Below are positions 7,472 through 14,934 of a stretch of 17,502 nt of DNA, piece after piece. Below the pieces are notes generated by a model, which made no database searches, was not told the DNA's origin, and saw nothing but the letters and a program-made list of their open reading frames with translations. The stretch is taken from assembly GCA_905221505.1 (NCBI GenBank), contig CAJNDL010000040.1:1-17502 (forward strand), given 5' to 3'. Positions within the stretch are counted from its first letter, which is position 1; each line of letters starts with the position of its first letter. A program made the position numbers and the translations under genes. The DNA is from a bacterium. GTDB lineage: Bacteria; Bacillota; Bacilli; Lactobacillales; Streptococcaceae.

Positions 7472-8678
7472 ACATTTTTCTGAGTAGGGTTTGTTTGCTT
7501 TCTTTGAGTTGGTTGACTTTTTCCTCTTGCTTGGCAATAGCCTTGTCTAGGTCTTGGAAGAAAGAACCGATGGCTTCTTGTTCAGGGAATGGGGGATAAT
7601 AAAATTTACTTTGACCAATCTCATTTTTGTTTATTTTCTTGGGAAATGCAATATGCAATGTTCTTTTCCATAACTCCTTTTGAAAATAATCTGATGAAAT
7701 AGAAACATTTAAAAATTTTGATTCTATCACACTTGAACGAATCAAAGCAAGGCTAACATAATAAGCTAAATCTATATCAGTCTCTACTAAGTTAGATGTT
7801 CCTATATCACCAATTCTAGTCATTAATACATCACCACTTTTAGGGCTAATCTTAAAATTTTTATCAAAAGCGTCCTTAGAAATATATTTATCTGAATTCA
7901 ATGTTCTTATATTCTCAACACTTAAAAACATCACACCCTCTGTTGTATATATTGGAGTTTGGTGCGTCCCGTCATATATTTCACAAACTTCCTCCAACTT
8001 CACTTCTTTCCACTCATCTTCAAATCCTGCGAAGCGAAGGACTGGTCTCTTTTGTCCTTTGGCTGGGAAGAGGAGCTTGAGGTAGGTTTTCTTCTGCTCA
8101 TTGAGCACCTCTAACTTACGCTGTTGAAGGCTAATGAGCTGGTCAATATCTTGGAAGAAAGAACCAATAGCAGTTTGCTCGGGGAGGGAGGGGAGAGGGA
8201 GTTTTAATTGTTCGACAGACGAATAGTTTACGTAAATTTGAGTCCCTCCTTGAACAATTTTCTTTACTTGCTCTCTAAAATTACCGTTCAATAAAACATA
8301 AGCATATTGAGAGTCTAGTATTTCTTTTGGTGAGATAATCTCTGTACGTTGATTAACCACAAACTCATTGCTTGACTTTATTAAAAGAGTTCGACCAATA
8401 ATTGTACCATTAGAAGTCTTATCATTTAAAACCATTGTCAGCTCATTTTCTTTTACAATTTTCTTATCAGTTACTTCGTTAGAAATAGCTCGTATTCCCT
8501 GATCTATATACTCTCCATCAAGTCCATAACTACCAATAGAAATTACTTTGTAAACTCCATTTTCCGCAAAATATTTTTCTATCGATGTACCACTACGATG
8601 AGTTGAAACTTCTCCCAACTTCTTTTCTTCCCAAGGTTCGGTATAACCTGCAAAACGATAACTTGGTTTCCTTGTCAT
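7464..8678 (-). CDS. hsdS: Type I restriction-modification specificity subunit
   Basis: A 404-aa protein that recognises the two-part DNA target for both methylation and restriction. The two halves are clear repeats: RFAGYTEPWEEKKLGEV (8-24) against RFAGFEDEWKEVKLEEV (215-231), and LPEQTAIGSFFQDID (165-179) against FPEQEAIGSFFQDLD (364-378). Each half is a target recognition domain followed by a spacer helix. The DNA under the second pair is also repeated, with a 16-bp identity at 7553-7568 and 8150-8165, which could allow domain exchange by recombination. The TRD stretches are AT-rich and the conserved helices less so, a usual mosaic in this family. The start overlaps the abiH-like stop by ATGA (8675-8678) with GGAGGAG before it, so translation is coupled. 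No second or inverted hsdS and no integrase is present here. Confidence 0.95.
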   Translation of the reverse strand: MTRKPSYRFAGYTEPWEEKKLGEVSTHRSGTSIEKYFAENGVYKVISIGSYGLDGEYIDQGIRAISNEVTDKKIVKENELTMVLNDKTSNGTIIGRTLLIKSSNEFVVNQRTEIISPKEILDSQYAYVLLNGNFREQVKKIVQGGTQIYVNYSSVEQLKLPLPSLPEQTAIGSFFQDIDQLISLQQRKLEVLNEQKKTYLKLLFPAKGQKRPVLRFAGFEDEWKEVKLEEVCEIYDGTHQTPIYTTEGVMFLSVENIRTLNSDKYISKDAFDKNFKISPKSGDVLMTRIGDIGTSNLVETDIDLAYYVSLALIRSSVIESKFLNVSISSDYFQKELWKRTLHIAFPKKINKNEIGQSKFYYPPFPEQEAIGSFFQDLDKAIAKQEEKVNQLKESKQTLLRKMFI

Positions 8679-9733
8679 ATTACTCCTCCAACTATTTCAT
8701 CTTTATTTGTATCTATAAATTGCAATTGATAAGCTTTACGAGCTCCCCATGCCTTAAGTGTTTTCTTAATAGTATATTCATTCTGCTTATCGAACTGGTC
8801 TACATAAACGCTCACATCTGGGGCCTGCTTAAAGATTTCTCTAAAGTACGGAGCATCCACTCCATTCTCATCCCGAATATTAAAACCAATGAAATAGATT
8901 TCTTTGATAGAACTTAAACTTTTGAAAAAGTATTCATGTTTTCTAAGTTGCTGATGGACAGGCTTTCTAGTCAAATCAACTAAATTATAAAGAAAGTCAC
9001 GTACCGCAGTTGGATCATTTTGTATAGATTCATCATAAGAATCCATTTCACGATTATGTCCAAATATTAGCTTATTTTCAGAAACGCTTCCATGTATATG
9101 ACATATTTGTTCAGAATTTATACCGTAGAAATCCTCTAACAACATACTATAATTAAAAGTTAAAAAGTAGGCATTTTTATTGTGTTCAACAGATTTCTTT
9201 CGTTTTAGTTTTTTTAGATTAGAAGGCATATTATCCCAGTCCAGAATAAAACTTTGAACCCATTCCCTAAATAAATTTTCAATGTCTGCTATTAGAAATT
9301 TTTCAAGAATCGTTGCCAGCTCCTCAGCTTCTTCTTCTAGGCCACAAGACGACAGTATAATTTTCACCTCATTTATCCAACCTAAATCATGCTCAAACTG
9401 AGACCAAAAATTTTCTAATCCCATTAACTGCATCATATGTTGATAAATAAATTGATACCGTTCATGTTTATCTAACTGACCATTTCTAATTTTGGATAGA
9501 GAATATCCATATATGTCTCTCAACCCATCTTCCTTAGCATATCGATGTTGTTCTTGAATTTCAATATCCTTTTCCCTAAAAAAGTCGCAAATTCCCTTTG
9601 ATGTTTGCAACGACTCTAACAAATCATCTTTCCCATAAGCCTGCTGATAAACGAACTTTTTGAAATATAGGTAATCCGTCTTTAAATCATGTGCTATATC
9701 AAAACCATTTCCGATAATAAATAATTTTTCCAC
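8675..9733 (-). CDS. AbiH-family abortive infection protein
   Basis: A 352-aa protein with the hallmarks of the bacteriophage abortive infection AbiH family: an N-terminal IGNGFDIAHDLKTDY (7-21), FNYS (193-196), CHIHGS (211-216) followed by LIFGHN (222-227), and a C-terminal YFIGFN (280-285). AbiH was described on lactococcal plasmids as giving phage resistance; its mechanism is not settled. The start is GTG (9733), preceded by a seven-G run that serves as the Shine-Dalgarno. It is the first gene of the abiH-hsdS-hsdM operon, and its coupling to hsdS by a 4-bp overlap suggests a fixed partnership rather than chance neighbourhood. No membrane segment is seen. Confidence 0.85.
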   Translation of the reverse strand: MEKLFIIGNGFDIAHDLKTDYLYFKKFVYQQAYGKDDLLESLQTSKGICDFFREKDIEIQEQHRYAKEDGLRDIYGYSLSKIRNGQLDKHERYQFIYQHMMQLMGLENFWSQFEHDLGWINEVKIILSSCGLEEEAEELATILEKFLIADIENLFREWVQSFILDWDNMPSNLKKLKRKKSVEHNKNAYFLTFNYSMLLEDFYGINSEQICHIHGSVSENKLIFGHNREMDSYDESIQNDPTAVRDFLYNLVDLTRKPVHQQLRKHEYFFKSLSSIKEIYFIGFNIRDENGVDAPYFREIFKQAPDVSVYVDQFDKQNEYTIKKTLKAWGARKAYQLQFIDTNKDEIVGGVI

Positions 9734-9746
9734 TATATCCCCCCCT

Positions 9747-9950
9747 TTCTATTACTCAATTTTCGTATTTCTACACTTTAGATTTTATTTTTTTGATTTC
9801 TATTCTTCAATTTTACCTATTTTTGCACTTTAGGGCATCCAGCTTTCATTCCTATTGTTCAATTTTGGCCATTTTTTCACTTTAGATAGGCAGATGTACC
9901 ATTCTATTATGCAATTTTGCCTATTTTGAAACAATAGAAGGGCTGATTTT
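9747..9950. repeat. Four tandem imperfect 51-52-bp repeats
   Basis: Four copies of one motif fill the divergent region. Each begins TTCTATT or a close variant, then CAATTTT (starting at 9757, 9808, 9860 and 9912), then a CTATTTTT-like stretch, and in the first three copies CACTTTAG. Spacing is 51, 52 and 52 bp. The segments between cores are not conserved, so this looks like an array of regulator sites more than a simple tandem duplication. Copy 2 overlaps the likely -35 of the abiH operon and copy 4 lies over the fic -35 region. Confidence 0.8.
9782..9810 (-). promoter_or_regulatory. Probable promoter of abiH-hsdS-hsdM
   Basis: On the minus strand TTGAAG (9805-9810), an exact 17-bp spacer and TAAAAT (9782-9787) make a plausible sigma-A promoter, with a leader of about 40 nt ending in a G-rich ribosome binding site. 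The -35 is part of repeat copy 2, so a protein bound to the repeats would touch it. Confidence 0.55.
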
Positions 9951-9951
9951 G

Positions 9952-9960
9952 TGATATAAT
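9952..9960 (+). promoter_or_regulatory. Extended -10 promoter of the Fic gene
   Basis: TGA followed by a perfect TATAAT (9955-9960). The position 17 bp upstream (CAATAG) is a poor -35. It lies within the last part of repeat copy 4. The transcript would start near 9967, about 28 nt before the ATG. Confidence 0.6.
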
Positions 9961-9994
9961 GTTAAAAAACGTTAAAATGCGAGGATGACTACAT

Positions 9995-11227
9995 ATGAAC
10001 TATAGAGAACTTAGAAAAATATACTACAGTCATCGTGACCAATATGAGGAAGAGTATCAACTACGCTTACAAGGATACAGTTCCATTAGAACATCTCTTT
10101 ATCCTCATTTAATGCAACGCGATACTGTCAAAACAAGTCAATACCCTCTATTTGTTACCCTGCATCTTGGGCTTTCCCAACTGATGGAAACTATCTCACA
10201 GCAATCTCAACGAATTAGCGAAATAGCTGATACCCTTCCCAAGATTGCCCACGATCAGTTCTATAAAGAACAACTCTACCAATCGATTATTTCCACAAAT
10301 GAAATCGAAGGTATCCATACAACTCGTAAAGAGTTGGTCGATGTGGAGAAACTCCTAGAGGAAGACCCCTATAAGACCGAACAAATCAAACATCTTTCCA
10401 CCTTGCGAATGTACCAACAAATCCTTAAGGATGAATTTCTCCAAATCCAATCTCTTGAAGATATCAGAAGGATTTATGACCAATTAACACAAGGAGAAAT
10501 CTCGCCAGAGGATGAACTCGATGGAGAGTTTTTTAGACAGAAATCAGCCTTTATCCAAGACGACAAGACTGGCAAAGTCATCTATATCCCACCTCAAAAG
10601 GAGGAACAGATTCAGGTTATGCTGACAGAGTGGATTCGTTTTATAAACGACCATTCTATCCCAAACCTTATCAAGGCTTGCGCTGGACACTATTTTTTTG
10701 AAAATATTCATCCATTCTATGACGGTAACGGTCGGACAGGCCGCTATATCCTTGCCAAGTACTTGTCTAGAAAGCTCGATAAATTTTCGGGATTGGTTTT
10801 ATCCCAACAAATCAATCACCATAAGCAAGACTATTATAAGGCTTTTAGGAATACTGGCGACCATCTCAACCGTGCCGATGCTACCTTCTTCGTTGAAACC
10901 TTGTTGACTTTTATCAAGGAAGGACAGGAAAATATTATCCAAACCCTCCTCGAAAAGCAGGAACAACTTCATCGCTATAAAGTTAAGATAGAGCAAACAG
11001 TAGGGCTGGAGGAAGTCGAGAAATACATCTTGTTTCTACTCGCTCAGTCCAAGCTCTTTGTCGATGATAAGAGAGATGGTATAGAAGATAGAAGCATCAT
11101 CCAACTAGCTAATCATCATTACTCTAAGAAAAAGGTCAAGGATGCTTTCTTGCATCTTGAAGAAAGGGGGATTTTGACCCTCATTAGTCGAAAACCTTCC
11201 CAACATTATCTTGCTGACCATTTTTAA
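9995..11227 (+). CDS. Fic-domain protein, autoinhibited class
   Basis: A 410-aa cytoplasmic protein with a complete Fic active site, HPFYDGNGRTGR (239-250); the histidine and the GNGR loop are all present, so it should transfer a nucleotide monophosphate (usually AMP) to a target protein. The flap region is seen at KVIYIPP (194-200). An inhibitory motif of the (S/T)xxxE(G/N) type, TNEIEG (101-106), lies ahead of the Fic core, which makes it a self-inhibited (class II-like) Fic enzyme. The last 70 residues look like a winged helix that could bind DNA or act in dimerisation. GAGG lies 10 bases before the ATG. It is read divergently from abiH and ends 2 bp from the hsdR stop. Fic genes of this type are often found inside hsd loci; the target here is unknown. 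Confidence 0.9.
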   Translation: MNYRELRKIYYSHRDQYEEEYQLRLQGYSSIRTSLYPHLMQRDTVKTSQYPLFVTLHLGLSQLMETISQQSQRISEIADTLPKIAHDQFYKEQLYQSIISTNEIEGIHTTRKELVDVEKLLEEDPYKTEQIKHLSTLRMYQQILKDEFLQIQSLEDIRRIYDQLTQGEISPEDELDGEFFRQKSAFIQDDKTGKVIYIPPQKEEQIQVMLTEWIRFINDHSIPNLIKACAGHYFFENIHPFYDGNGRTGRYILAKYLSRKLDKFSGLVLSQQINHHKQDYYKAFRNTGDHLNRADATFFVETLLTFIKEGQENIIQTLLEKQEQLHRYKVKIEQTVGLEEVEKYILFLLAQSKLFVDDKRDGIEDRSIIQLANHHYSKKKVKDAFLHLEERGILTLISRKPSQHYLADHF

Positions 11228-11229
11228 GC

Positions 11230-14200
11230 CTATCTCCCCCTTAGCGGTAAGATATCCTCTGAAATCATGCGCATATAGTCCTCTTTGAGGGCTTTTTTGT
11301 ATTTGAGTTTTGGTAGTGCCTTGTCTCCGTGGGCTTCCTTATAGGCCAGATAGTCCTGAGACTCGGTGATGGCTTTTTCACCATTTTGCTTATCTCGTCC
11401 AATGCGATAGTTGTCCACTACGAACTGGAGTTCATCCTCTCCTATCTGCCAATAATCTGCCGTTTCACGAATCTTTTGCCGGGTTGTTAGCTCAATCATC
11501 TCTTCTAACTTATGGATGATAGATTGACCCTGATAGCTCTTTGCATCTGCTTGGACATTCTGCCAGAGTTTGGAGATGAGGCTGGATAACTTGGGATTGG
11601 ATTTGTTCAAATCTTCGATATAGTTATCTACCAGACTCTTTTCCTTTTTACCAATGAGGTTTTCCCGATTTTCGATTAGGGCTTGGATGAGAGAGAGGAT
11701 ATAGTGATAGTTTATCTCGTCGGTGCGGATGGATTCAAGCTCATACTCGATATCAAGTAACACACCTTCATCTTCTTGGTCTTCTTTTCTGCGTCTGCGG
11801 AGCTCTTCGATGACATTTTGATATTGGCCGGCAAAGTTCTCGATGTCTTCTAGGCTGAGACCAATCTCTCTGAGAATGACTTTCTCATCATAGTCCGAAT
11901 AGACTTGTATAGAGGATAGGAGCTTGTCAAATTCTTGGAAGGCCTTGGCAAAGCGTTTTAATTCTGCATCTGTCGCTGTATCCAAATCAGGCACCTGCTC
12001 TGGACTTGGAGCGATGGCTAATAGTTGATGAACCTTCTCCATAAACTTGGCCTTCTCCTCCTGCCATTCTGGGGCTAAGACACTGGTCTCGCCACCATTT
12101 GAGTAGAGGCTCAGAGCTTCATCCACTTTTTCTTTAAAGCGGTCAGGCGTTTGGAAGGTAACGATTTGGCCGAATTTCTTGCCCTCATCAAAGAGGCGAT
12201 TGGTTCGTGAAAAGGCCTGAATGATATGCTGGGGTTTCATGGGCTGACGATCCATGAATAGGGTCGATAGGCAAGGGGCATCAAAGCCTGTCAACAAGCG
12301 GTCCACCACGATAACCAGGTCCAACTGTTCCTCACGGAAGGCAAAGCGTTCTTTCTTACGGGCCAGACGGTTGTTAAGGTCGCTATTGTAGGAAGCAATA
12401 GTTGCTAGGCCAAAGTGGGTGCCAAACATGGCATTGTAGTCTTCTAAACTCTCCTCCATATAGGCTTGGTTGACATAGGAGTCTGCTTCATTTTCTGTCA
12501 CAGAGTAGGTAATAGCAACCTTAGGAAAGTCTGGCAAGACTTTTTTAACATTTTCCGAAATGCTTAGAGACTTCTCTCCATTTTTGACTTGCTTAATCAG
12601 GTTATAATAGGCCTGCGCACGGGCAATGCTTTTGACAGTCAAAATGGCTTCATAGGTTTTTCCTACTCCATTTTGGAAACCGAGTTTGCGTCTTGAGCGA
12701 TTGAGAATGGCATCTAATACGGCAAGCATGTGGCCTTCGTCATCATAACGCTCCTCGTCAATCTCATCTTCTGCCCAACCAGGCATGGTTGTCTGATACT
12801 CCACATTAAAGCCAAGAACCGCCTTGTCATGAATGGCTTCTTTGACGGTATATTGGTGGAGGCAGTCACCGTACTGCTCTTCGGTCGTCTGAGCAAGGTC
12901 TCCTTTTTGTTCACGCTTATTTTCTGTAAAGATAGGCGTTCCTGTAAATCCATACCAGAGAGAATTTGTAAAGAAGTGCTCTAGGTGGCGTTGGCGTTCA
13001 GGAGTCACTGCGCGATGGCATTCATCAACGACAAAGGCTAGTTTGAGTTGTTTGATACGATTGTAGACCTTTTGGTGACGTCCTTCATCAAACTGACGAA
13101 TCATGGCATTGATTTTCTGGATGGTCGTCACAACGACACGGCGATCATCAGAAGCCAGATTTTTAACCAATTCCTGTGTATCATCAGTCTCGTCGATATC
13201 GATCATATCGTTCTCTGCGTAAGACTGAAAAGAACTGGTCGTCTGCTGGTCGAGGTCTGTCCTATCAATCACAAAGATTGTCTTCTCAATGGATGGTATC
13301 TGGAGCAGATTGCGAGAAACTTTATAAGAGGTCAGGGTCTTGCCTGAACCAGTCGTATGCCAAATATAGCCCGACTGGCGCTGGCGACTGGCTTCACGGA
13401 TAGCCTCAATGGCATGTACCTGATAGGGGCGCAATAAAATCAAGGCCTTCTTGTCGTCATCGATGACAGAATACTGCATGACCATCTCGTGGGCTCTCGG
13501 TATCGACAAGACAGACTCTGCAAAGTCAAATAGTTGAGGTTGAGGTCTATTTTCACTATCGACCCACTTGGTCAAGAAGCGTTCATTTAGCTTGTTGGCT
13601 TTGGCAGCTGCGATGTAGCGAGTGTCCGTGACATTAGAGACGACAAACATCTGAAGACTTGAAAAAATGCCTCTGAACTGTCCTTCTTGGTCGTATTTCT
13701 TAATCTGACGGAAGGCATCCATGTAAGGATGAGAACGGCTTTTCAGTTCGATTTGAATCATGGGCAGACCATTGATTAACAAAGTCACATCCCCACGGCG
13801 CTGGCGAATCCCTTCTCCGCCTGTGATGACTTGGTTGACAACCTCATAGCTAGATTTGCCACCAGCGACATTGTTTCTCCACAGGACTTCCAAGCGTATG
13901 GTACCTAGACTGGCATCTTCACGTTGAACCTGTACCTTGGCAATGCCATTTTCCCCTGCTATCCACTTGGCTGCTTCATAAAAGTTGACGAAATTGAGCT
14001 GGTTTTTGATTTGATTTTTCTCTGAATTTGTAAGGGGATGGTCTTGCAAAATGCGGACATTATTAGCTTCCAGCTTGGCAAAAAAGTTTCCCCATAGGAG
14101 GTCTTCTGTATTTAACTCAGGTCGATACACCCATTGACTTTCTCCCTTTGTCAGCTGGTTAATCAAATCCCGCTCGATAGCCAACTCCTGTTTGGTTTTG

Positions 14201-14592
14201 GGGTTACCTGCTACAGGGACAGCAGTCTCGTCTTTGGGAGAGAGTCTCTGGCTGATATGGAAATCCTGCAAGGCTGATTGGTTGAGATATTGTAATTTTT
14301 CCAGAAGGGCTTGCTCTGTACCTTTTATGGCTTGATAGGCTTCTGTCAGGTCTTTATCTGCATCTAGGTAGTGATGGGGATGCTTCTTTATTTGGATATA
14401 GCCCTGCACCAAATCTTCTAAACGTCTCAGCTGAATAGCAAGCTGATTCTGAAGTTCCTGAGAATTGCTTCCAGATGCTTCTTTCTGGTTGATAGCTTCT
14501 AGGTATTCTACGATAGCAGCATAACTAGACTGTAACTCAGGTGCTGAAACGATAAGTTCTTGTTCTAATTCTTTTGATAAAGTGTAAGCCAT
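11230..14592 (-). CDS. hsdR: Type I restriction endonuclease subunit with N-terminal extension
   Basis: The ATP-driven translocase and nuclease subunit of the type I system. I start at the second ATG (14592, 1120 aa) because GGGG lies 7 bases before it; for the ATG at 14598 the same sequence would be too close. Numbered from 14592: the nuclease core has D268, E282 and K284 (QIELKS), spaced as the EcoR124I residues D151, E165 and K167 are. The helicase has TTGSGKT (413-419), DECH (523-526), TGTP (550-553), [10 protein letters not shown] (764-773) and QAFSRTNR (792-799). Relative to EcoR124I there are about 117 extra residues at the N-terminus. Residues 17-118 align with the C-terminal part of the XpaC-like protein encoded at 16204-17010 (shared IK..P..Y..A pattern, LN......DF.IS.R). 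It is transcribed alone from its own promoter and converges on fic. Confidence 0.96.
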   Translation of the reverse strand: MAYTLSKELEQELIVSAPELQSSYAAIVEYLEAINQKEASGSNSQELQNQLAIQLRRLEDLVQGYIQIKKHPHHYLDADKDLTEAYQAIKGTEQALLEKLQYLNQSALQDFHISQRLSPKDETAVPVAGNPKTKQELAIERDLINQLTKGESQWVYRPELNTEDLLWGNFFAKLEANNVRILQDHPLTNSEKNQIKNQLNFVNFYEAAKWIAGENGIAKVQVQREDASLGTIRLEVLWRNNVAGGKSSYEVVNQVITGGEGIRQRRGDVTLLINGLPMIQIELKSRSHPYMDAFRQIKKYDQEGQFRGIFSSLQMFVVSNVTDTRYIAAAKANKLNERFLTKWVDSENRPQPQLFDFAESVLSIPRAHEMVMQYSVIDDDKKALILLRPYQVHAIEAIREASRQRQSGYIWHTTGSGKTLTSYKVSRNLLQIPSIEKTIFVIDRTDLDQQTTSSFQSYAENDMIDIDETDDTQELVKNLASDDRRVVVTTIQKINAMIRQFDEGRHQKVYNRIKQLKLAFVVDECHRAVTPERQRHLEHFFTNSLWYGFTGTPIFTENKREQKGDLAQTTEEQYGDCLHQYTVKEAIHDKAVLGFNVEYQTTMPGWAEDEIDEERYDDEGHMLAVLDAILNRSRRKLGFQNGVGKTYEAILTVKSIARAQAYYNLIKQVKNGEKSLSISENVKKVLPDFPKVAITYSVTENEADSYVNQAYMEESLEDYNAMFGTHFGLATIASYNSDLNNRLARKKERFAFREEQLDLVIVVDRLLTGFDAPCLSTLFMDRQPMKPQHIIQAFSRTNRLFDEGKKFGQIVTFQTPDRFKEKVDEALSLYSNGGETSVLAPEWQEEKAKFMEKVHQLLAIAPSPEQVPDLDTATDAELKRFAKAFQEFDKLLSSIQVYSDYDEKVILREIGLSLEDIENFAGQYQNVIEELRRRRKEDQEDEGVLLDIEYELESIRTDEINYHYILSLIQALIENRENLIGKKEKSLVDNYIEDLNKSNPKLSSLISKLWQNVQADAKSYQGQSIIHKLEEMIELTTRQKIRETADYWQIGEDELQFVVDNYRIGRDKQNGEKAITESQDYLAYKEAHGDKALPKLKYKKALKEDYMRMISEDILPLRGR

Positions 14593-14593
14593 G

Positions 14594-14662
14594 TTCATAC
14601 CCCATTTCTACAACGCAAAAAGCCTACCAAAAACATTGGCAGGTTTTGAAAATGGGTATGAA
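14594..14662 (-). promoter_or_regulatory. hsdR leader structure hiding the ribosome binding site
   Basis: In the hsdR transcript the segment 14654-14662 (UUCAUACCC) can pair perfectly with 14594-14602 (GGGUAUGAA), and the helix can extend outward to 14648 and 14608 with small bulges. The paired region includes the GGGG ribosome binding site of hsdR (14600-14603). Inside it sits a second hairpin, CCTGCCAA/TTGGTAGG (14636-14643 with 14623-14630, one G-U pair), followed by C and five U, which resembles an intrinsic terminator. The leader could thus limit hsdR at both transcription and translation. The same sequence is also a DNA inverted repeat and could be an operator. Confidence 0.6.
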
Positions 14663-14672
14663 AACGCGAGTT

Positions 14673-14696
14673 TATATATATATATATATATATATA
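14673..14696. repeat. (TA)12 dinucleotide tract
   Basis: Twelve uninterrupted TA repeats lie in the hsdR leader region, between the mapped promoter and the SD-masking hairpin. Such tracts change length by slippage. A -10-like TATATA preceded by TTG at its upstream edge means it might also act as a second, length-dependent promoter. Confidence 0.9.
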
Positions 14697-14754
14697 CAAG
14701 CTAGTTATTTGCTTAAATCTGAAAACCATAGGGACTCTTCCTTTTCATTCATCC

Positions 14755-14786
14755 AAGGTGTTGATAGGATTGAAAAACAACACCTT
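14755..14786 (-). other. Hairpin at the 5' end of the hsdR leader
   Basis: A perfect 9-bp inverted repeat, AAGGTGTTG (14755-14763) and CAACACCTT (14778-14786), with a 14-nt loop. It would form at the very beginning of the hsdR mRNA, about 5 nt after the predicted start site. It has no U run, so it is not a terminator; it could stabilise the transcript or bind a protein. Confidence 0.65.
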
Positions 14787-14797
14787 TACTTCCTTCC

Positions 14798-14826
14798 ATT
14801 GTACCATAAAAGACTAGTAGTGAAAA
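14798..14826 (-). promoter_or_regulatory. hsdR promoter
   Basis: On the minus strand TTTTCA (14821-14826), a 17-bp spacer and TACAAT (14798-14803) with TGG ahead of the -10. Transcription would start near 14791, making an unusually long leader of about 200 nt before the hsdR ATG. The telA terminator upstream isolates it from the xpaC-telA operon. Confidence 0.65.
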
Positions 14827-14892
14827 GGTTTTCTAGGGTATTCTCTCTGAATCTATTAATAATTCCCTGACCTTCAAACTTCTACTAAAACA

Positions 14893-14926
14893 AGAAAAAT
14901 CCCCTGCAAACTATGCTTACAGGGGA
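14893..14926 (-). terminator. xpaC-telA terminator
   Basis: On the minus strand TCCCCTG (14920-14926) pairs with CAGGGGA (14900-14906); the stem extends to about 11 bp with wobble pairs, and is followed by five U. It lies 8 bases after the telA stop. Confidence 0.88.
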
Positions 14927-14934
14927 CTTGTGTG

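Noticed and set aside
7464..8678. Invertible hsdS locus of the pneumococcal phase-variable type
   Set aside because: There is only one hsdS, no inverted partial copy and no recombinase gene in the window.
9747..9950. CRISPR array in the abiH-fic gap
   Set aside because: The repeats are imperfect, few, AT-rich and spread through the whole unit rather than short exact repeats with unique spacers; no cas genes are present.
13048..13347. 99-aa plus-strand frame within hsdR
   Set aside because: It is antisense to conserved HsdR helicase motifs and has no ribosome binding site; it is a shadow frame.
14707..14754. Short leader peptide (15 codons, MNEKEESLWFSDLSK) in the hsdR leader as an attenuator
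   Set aside because: It has no ribosome binding site and no run of regulatory codons, so I do not claim peptide-based attenuation.
14574..14870. 98-aa plus-strand frame across the hsdR start and the TA tract
   Set aside because: It reads the TA repeat as alternating Tyr-Ile and has no family likeness; it is explained by the hsdR leader and promoter.
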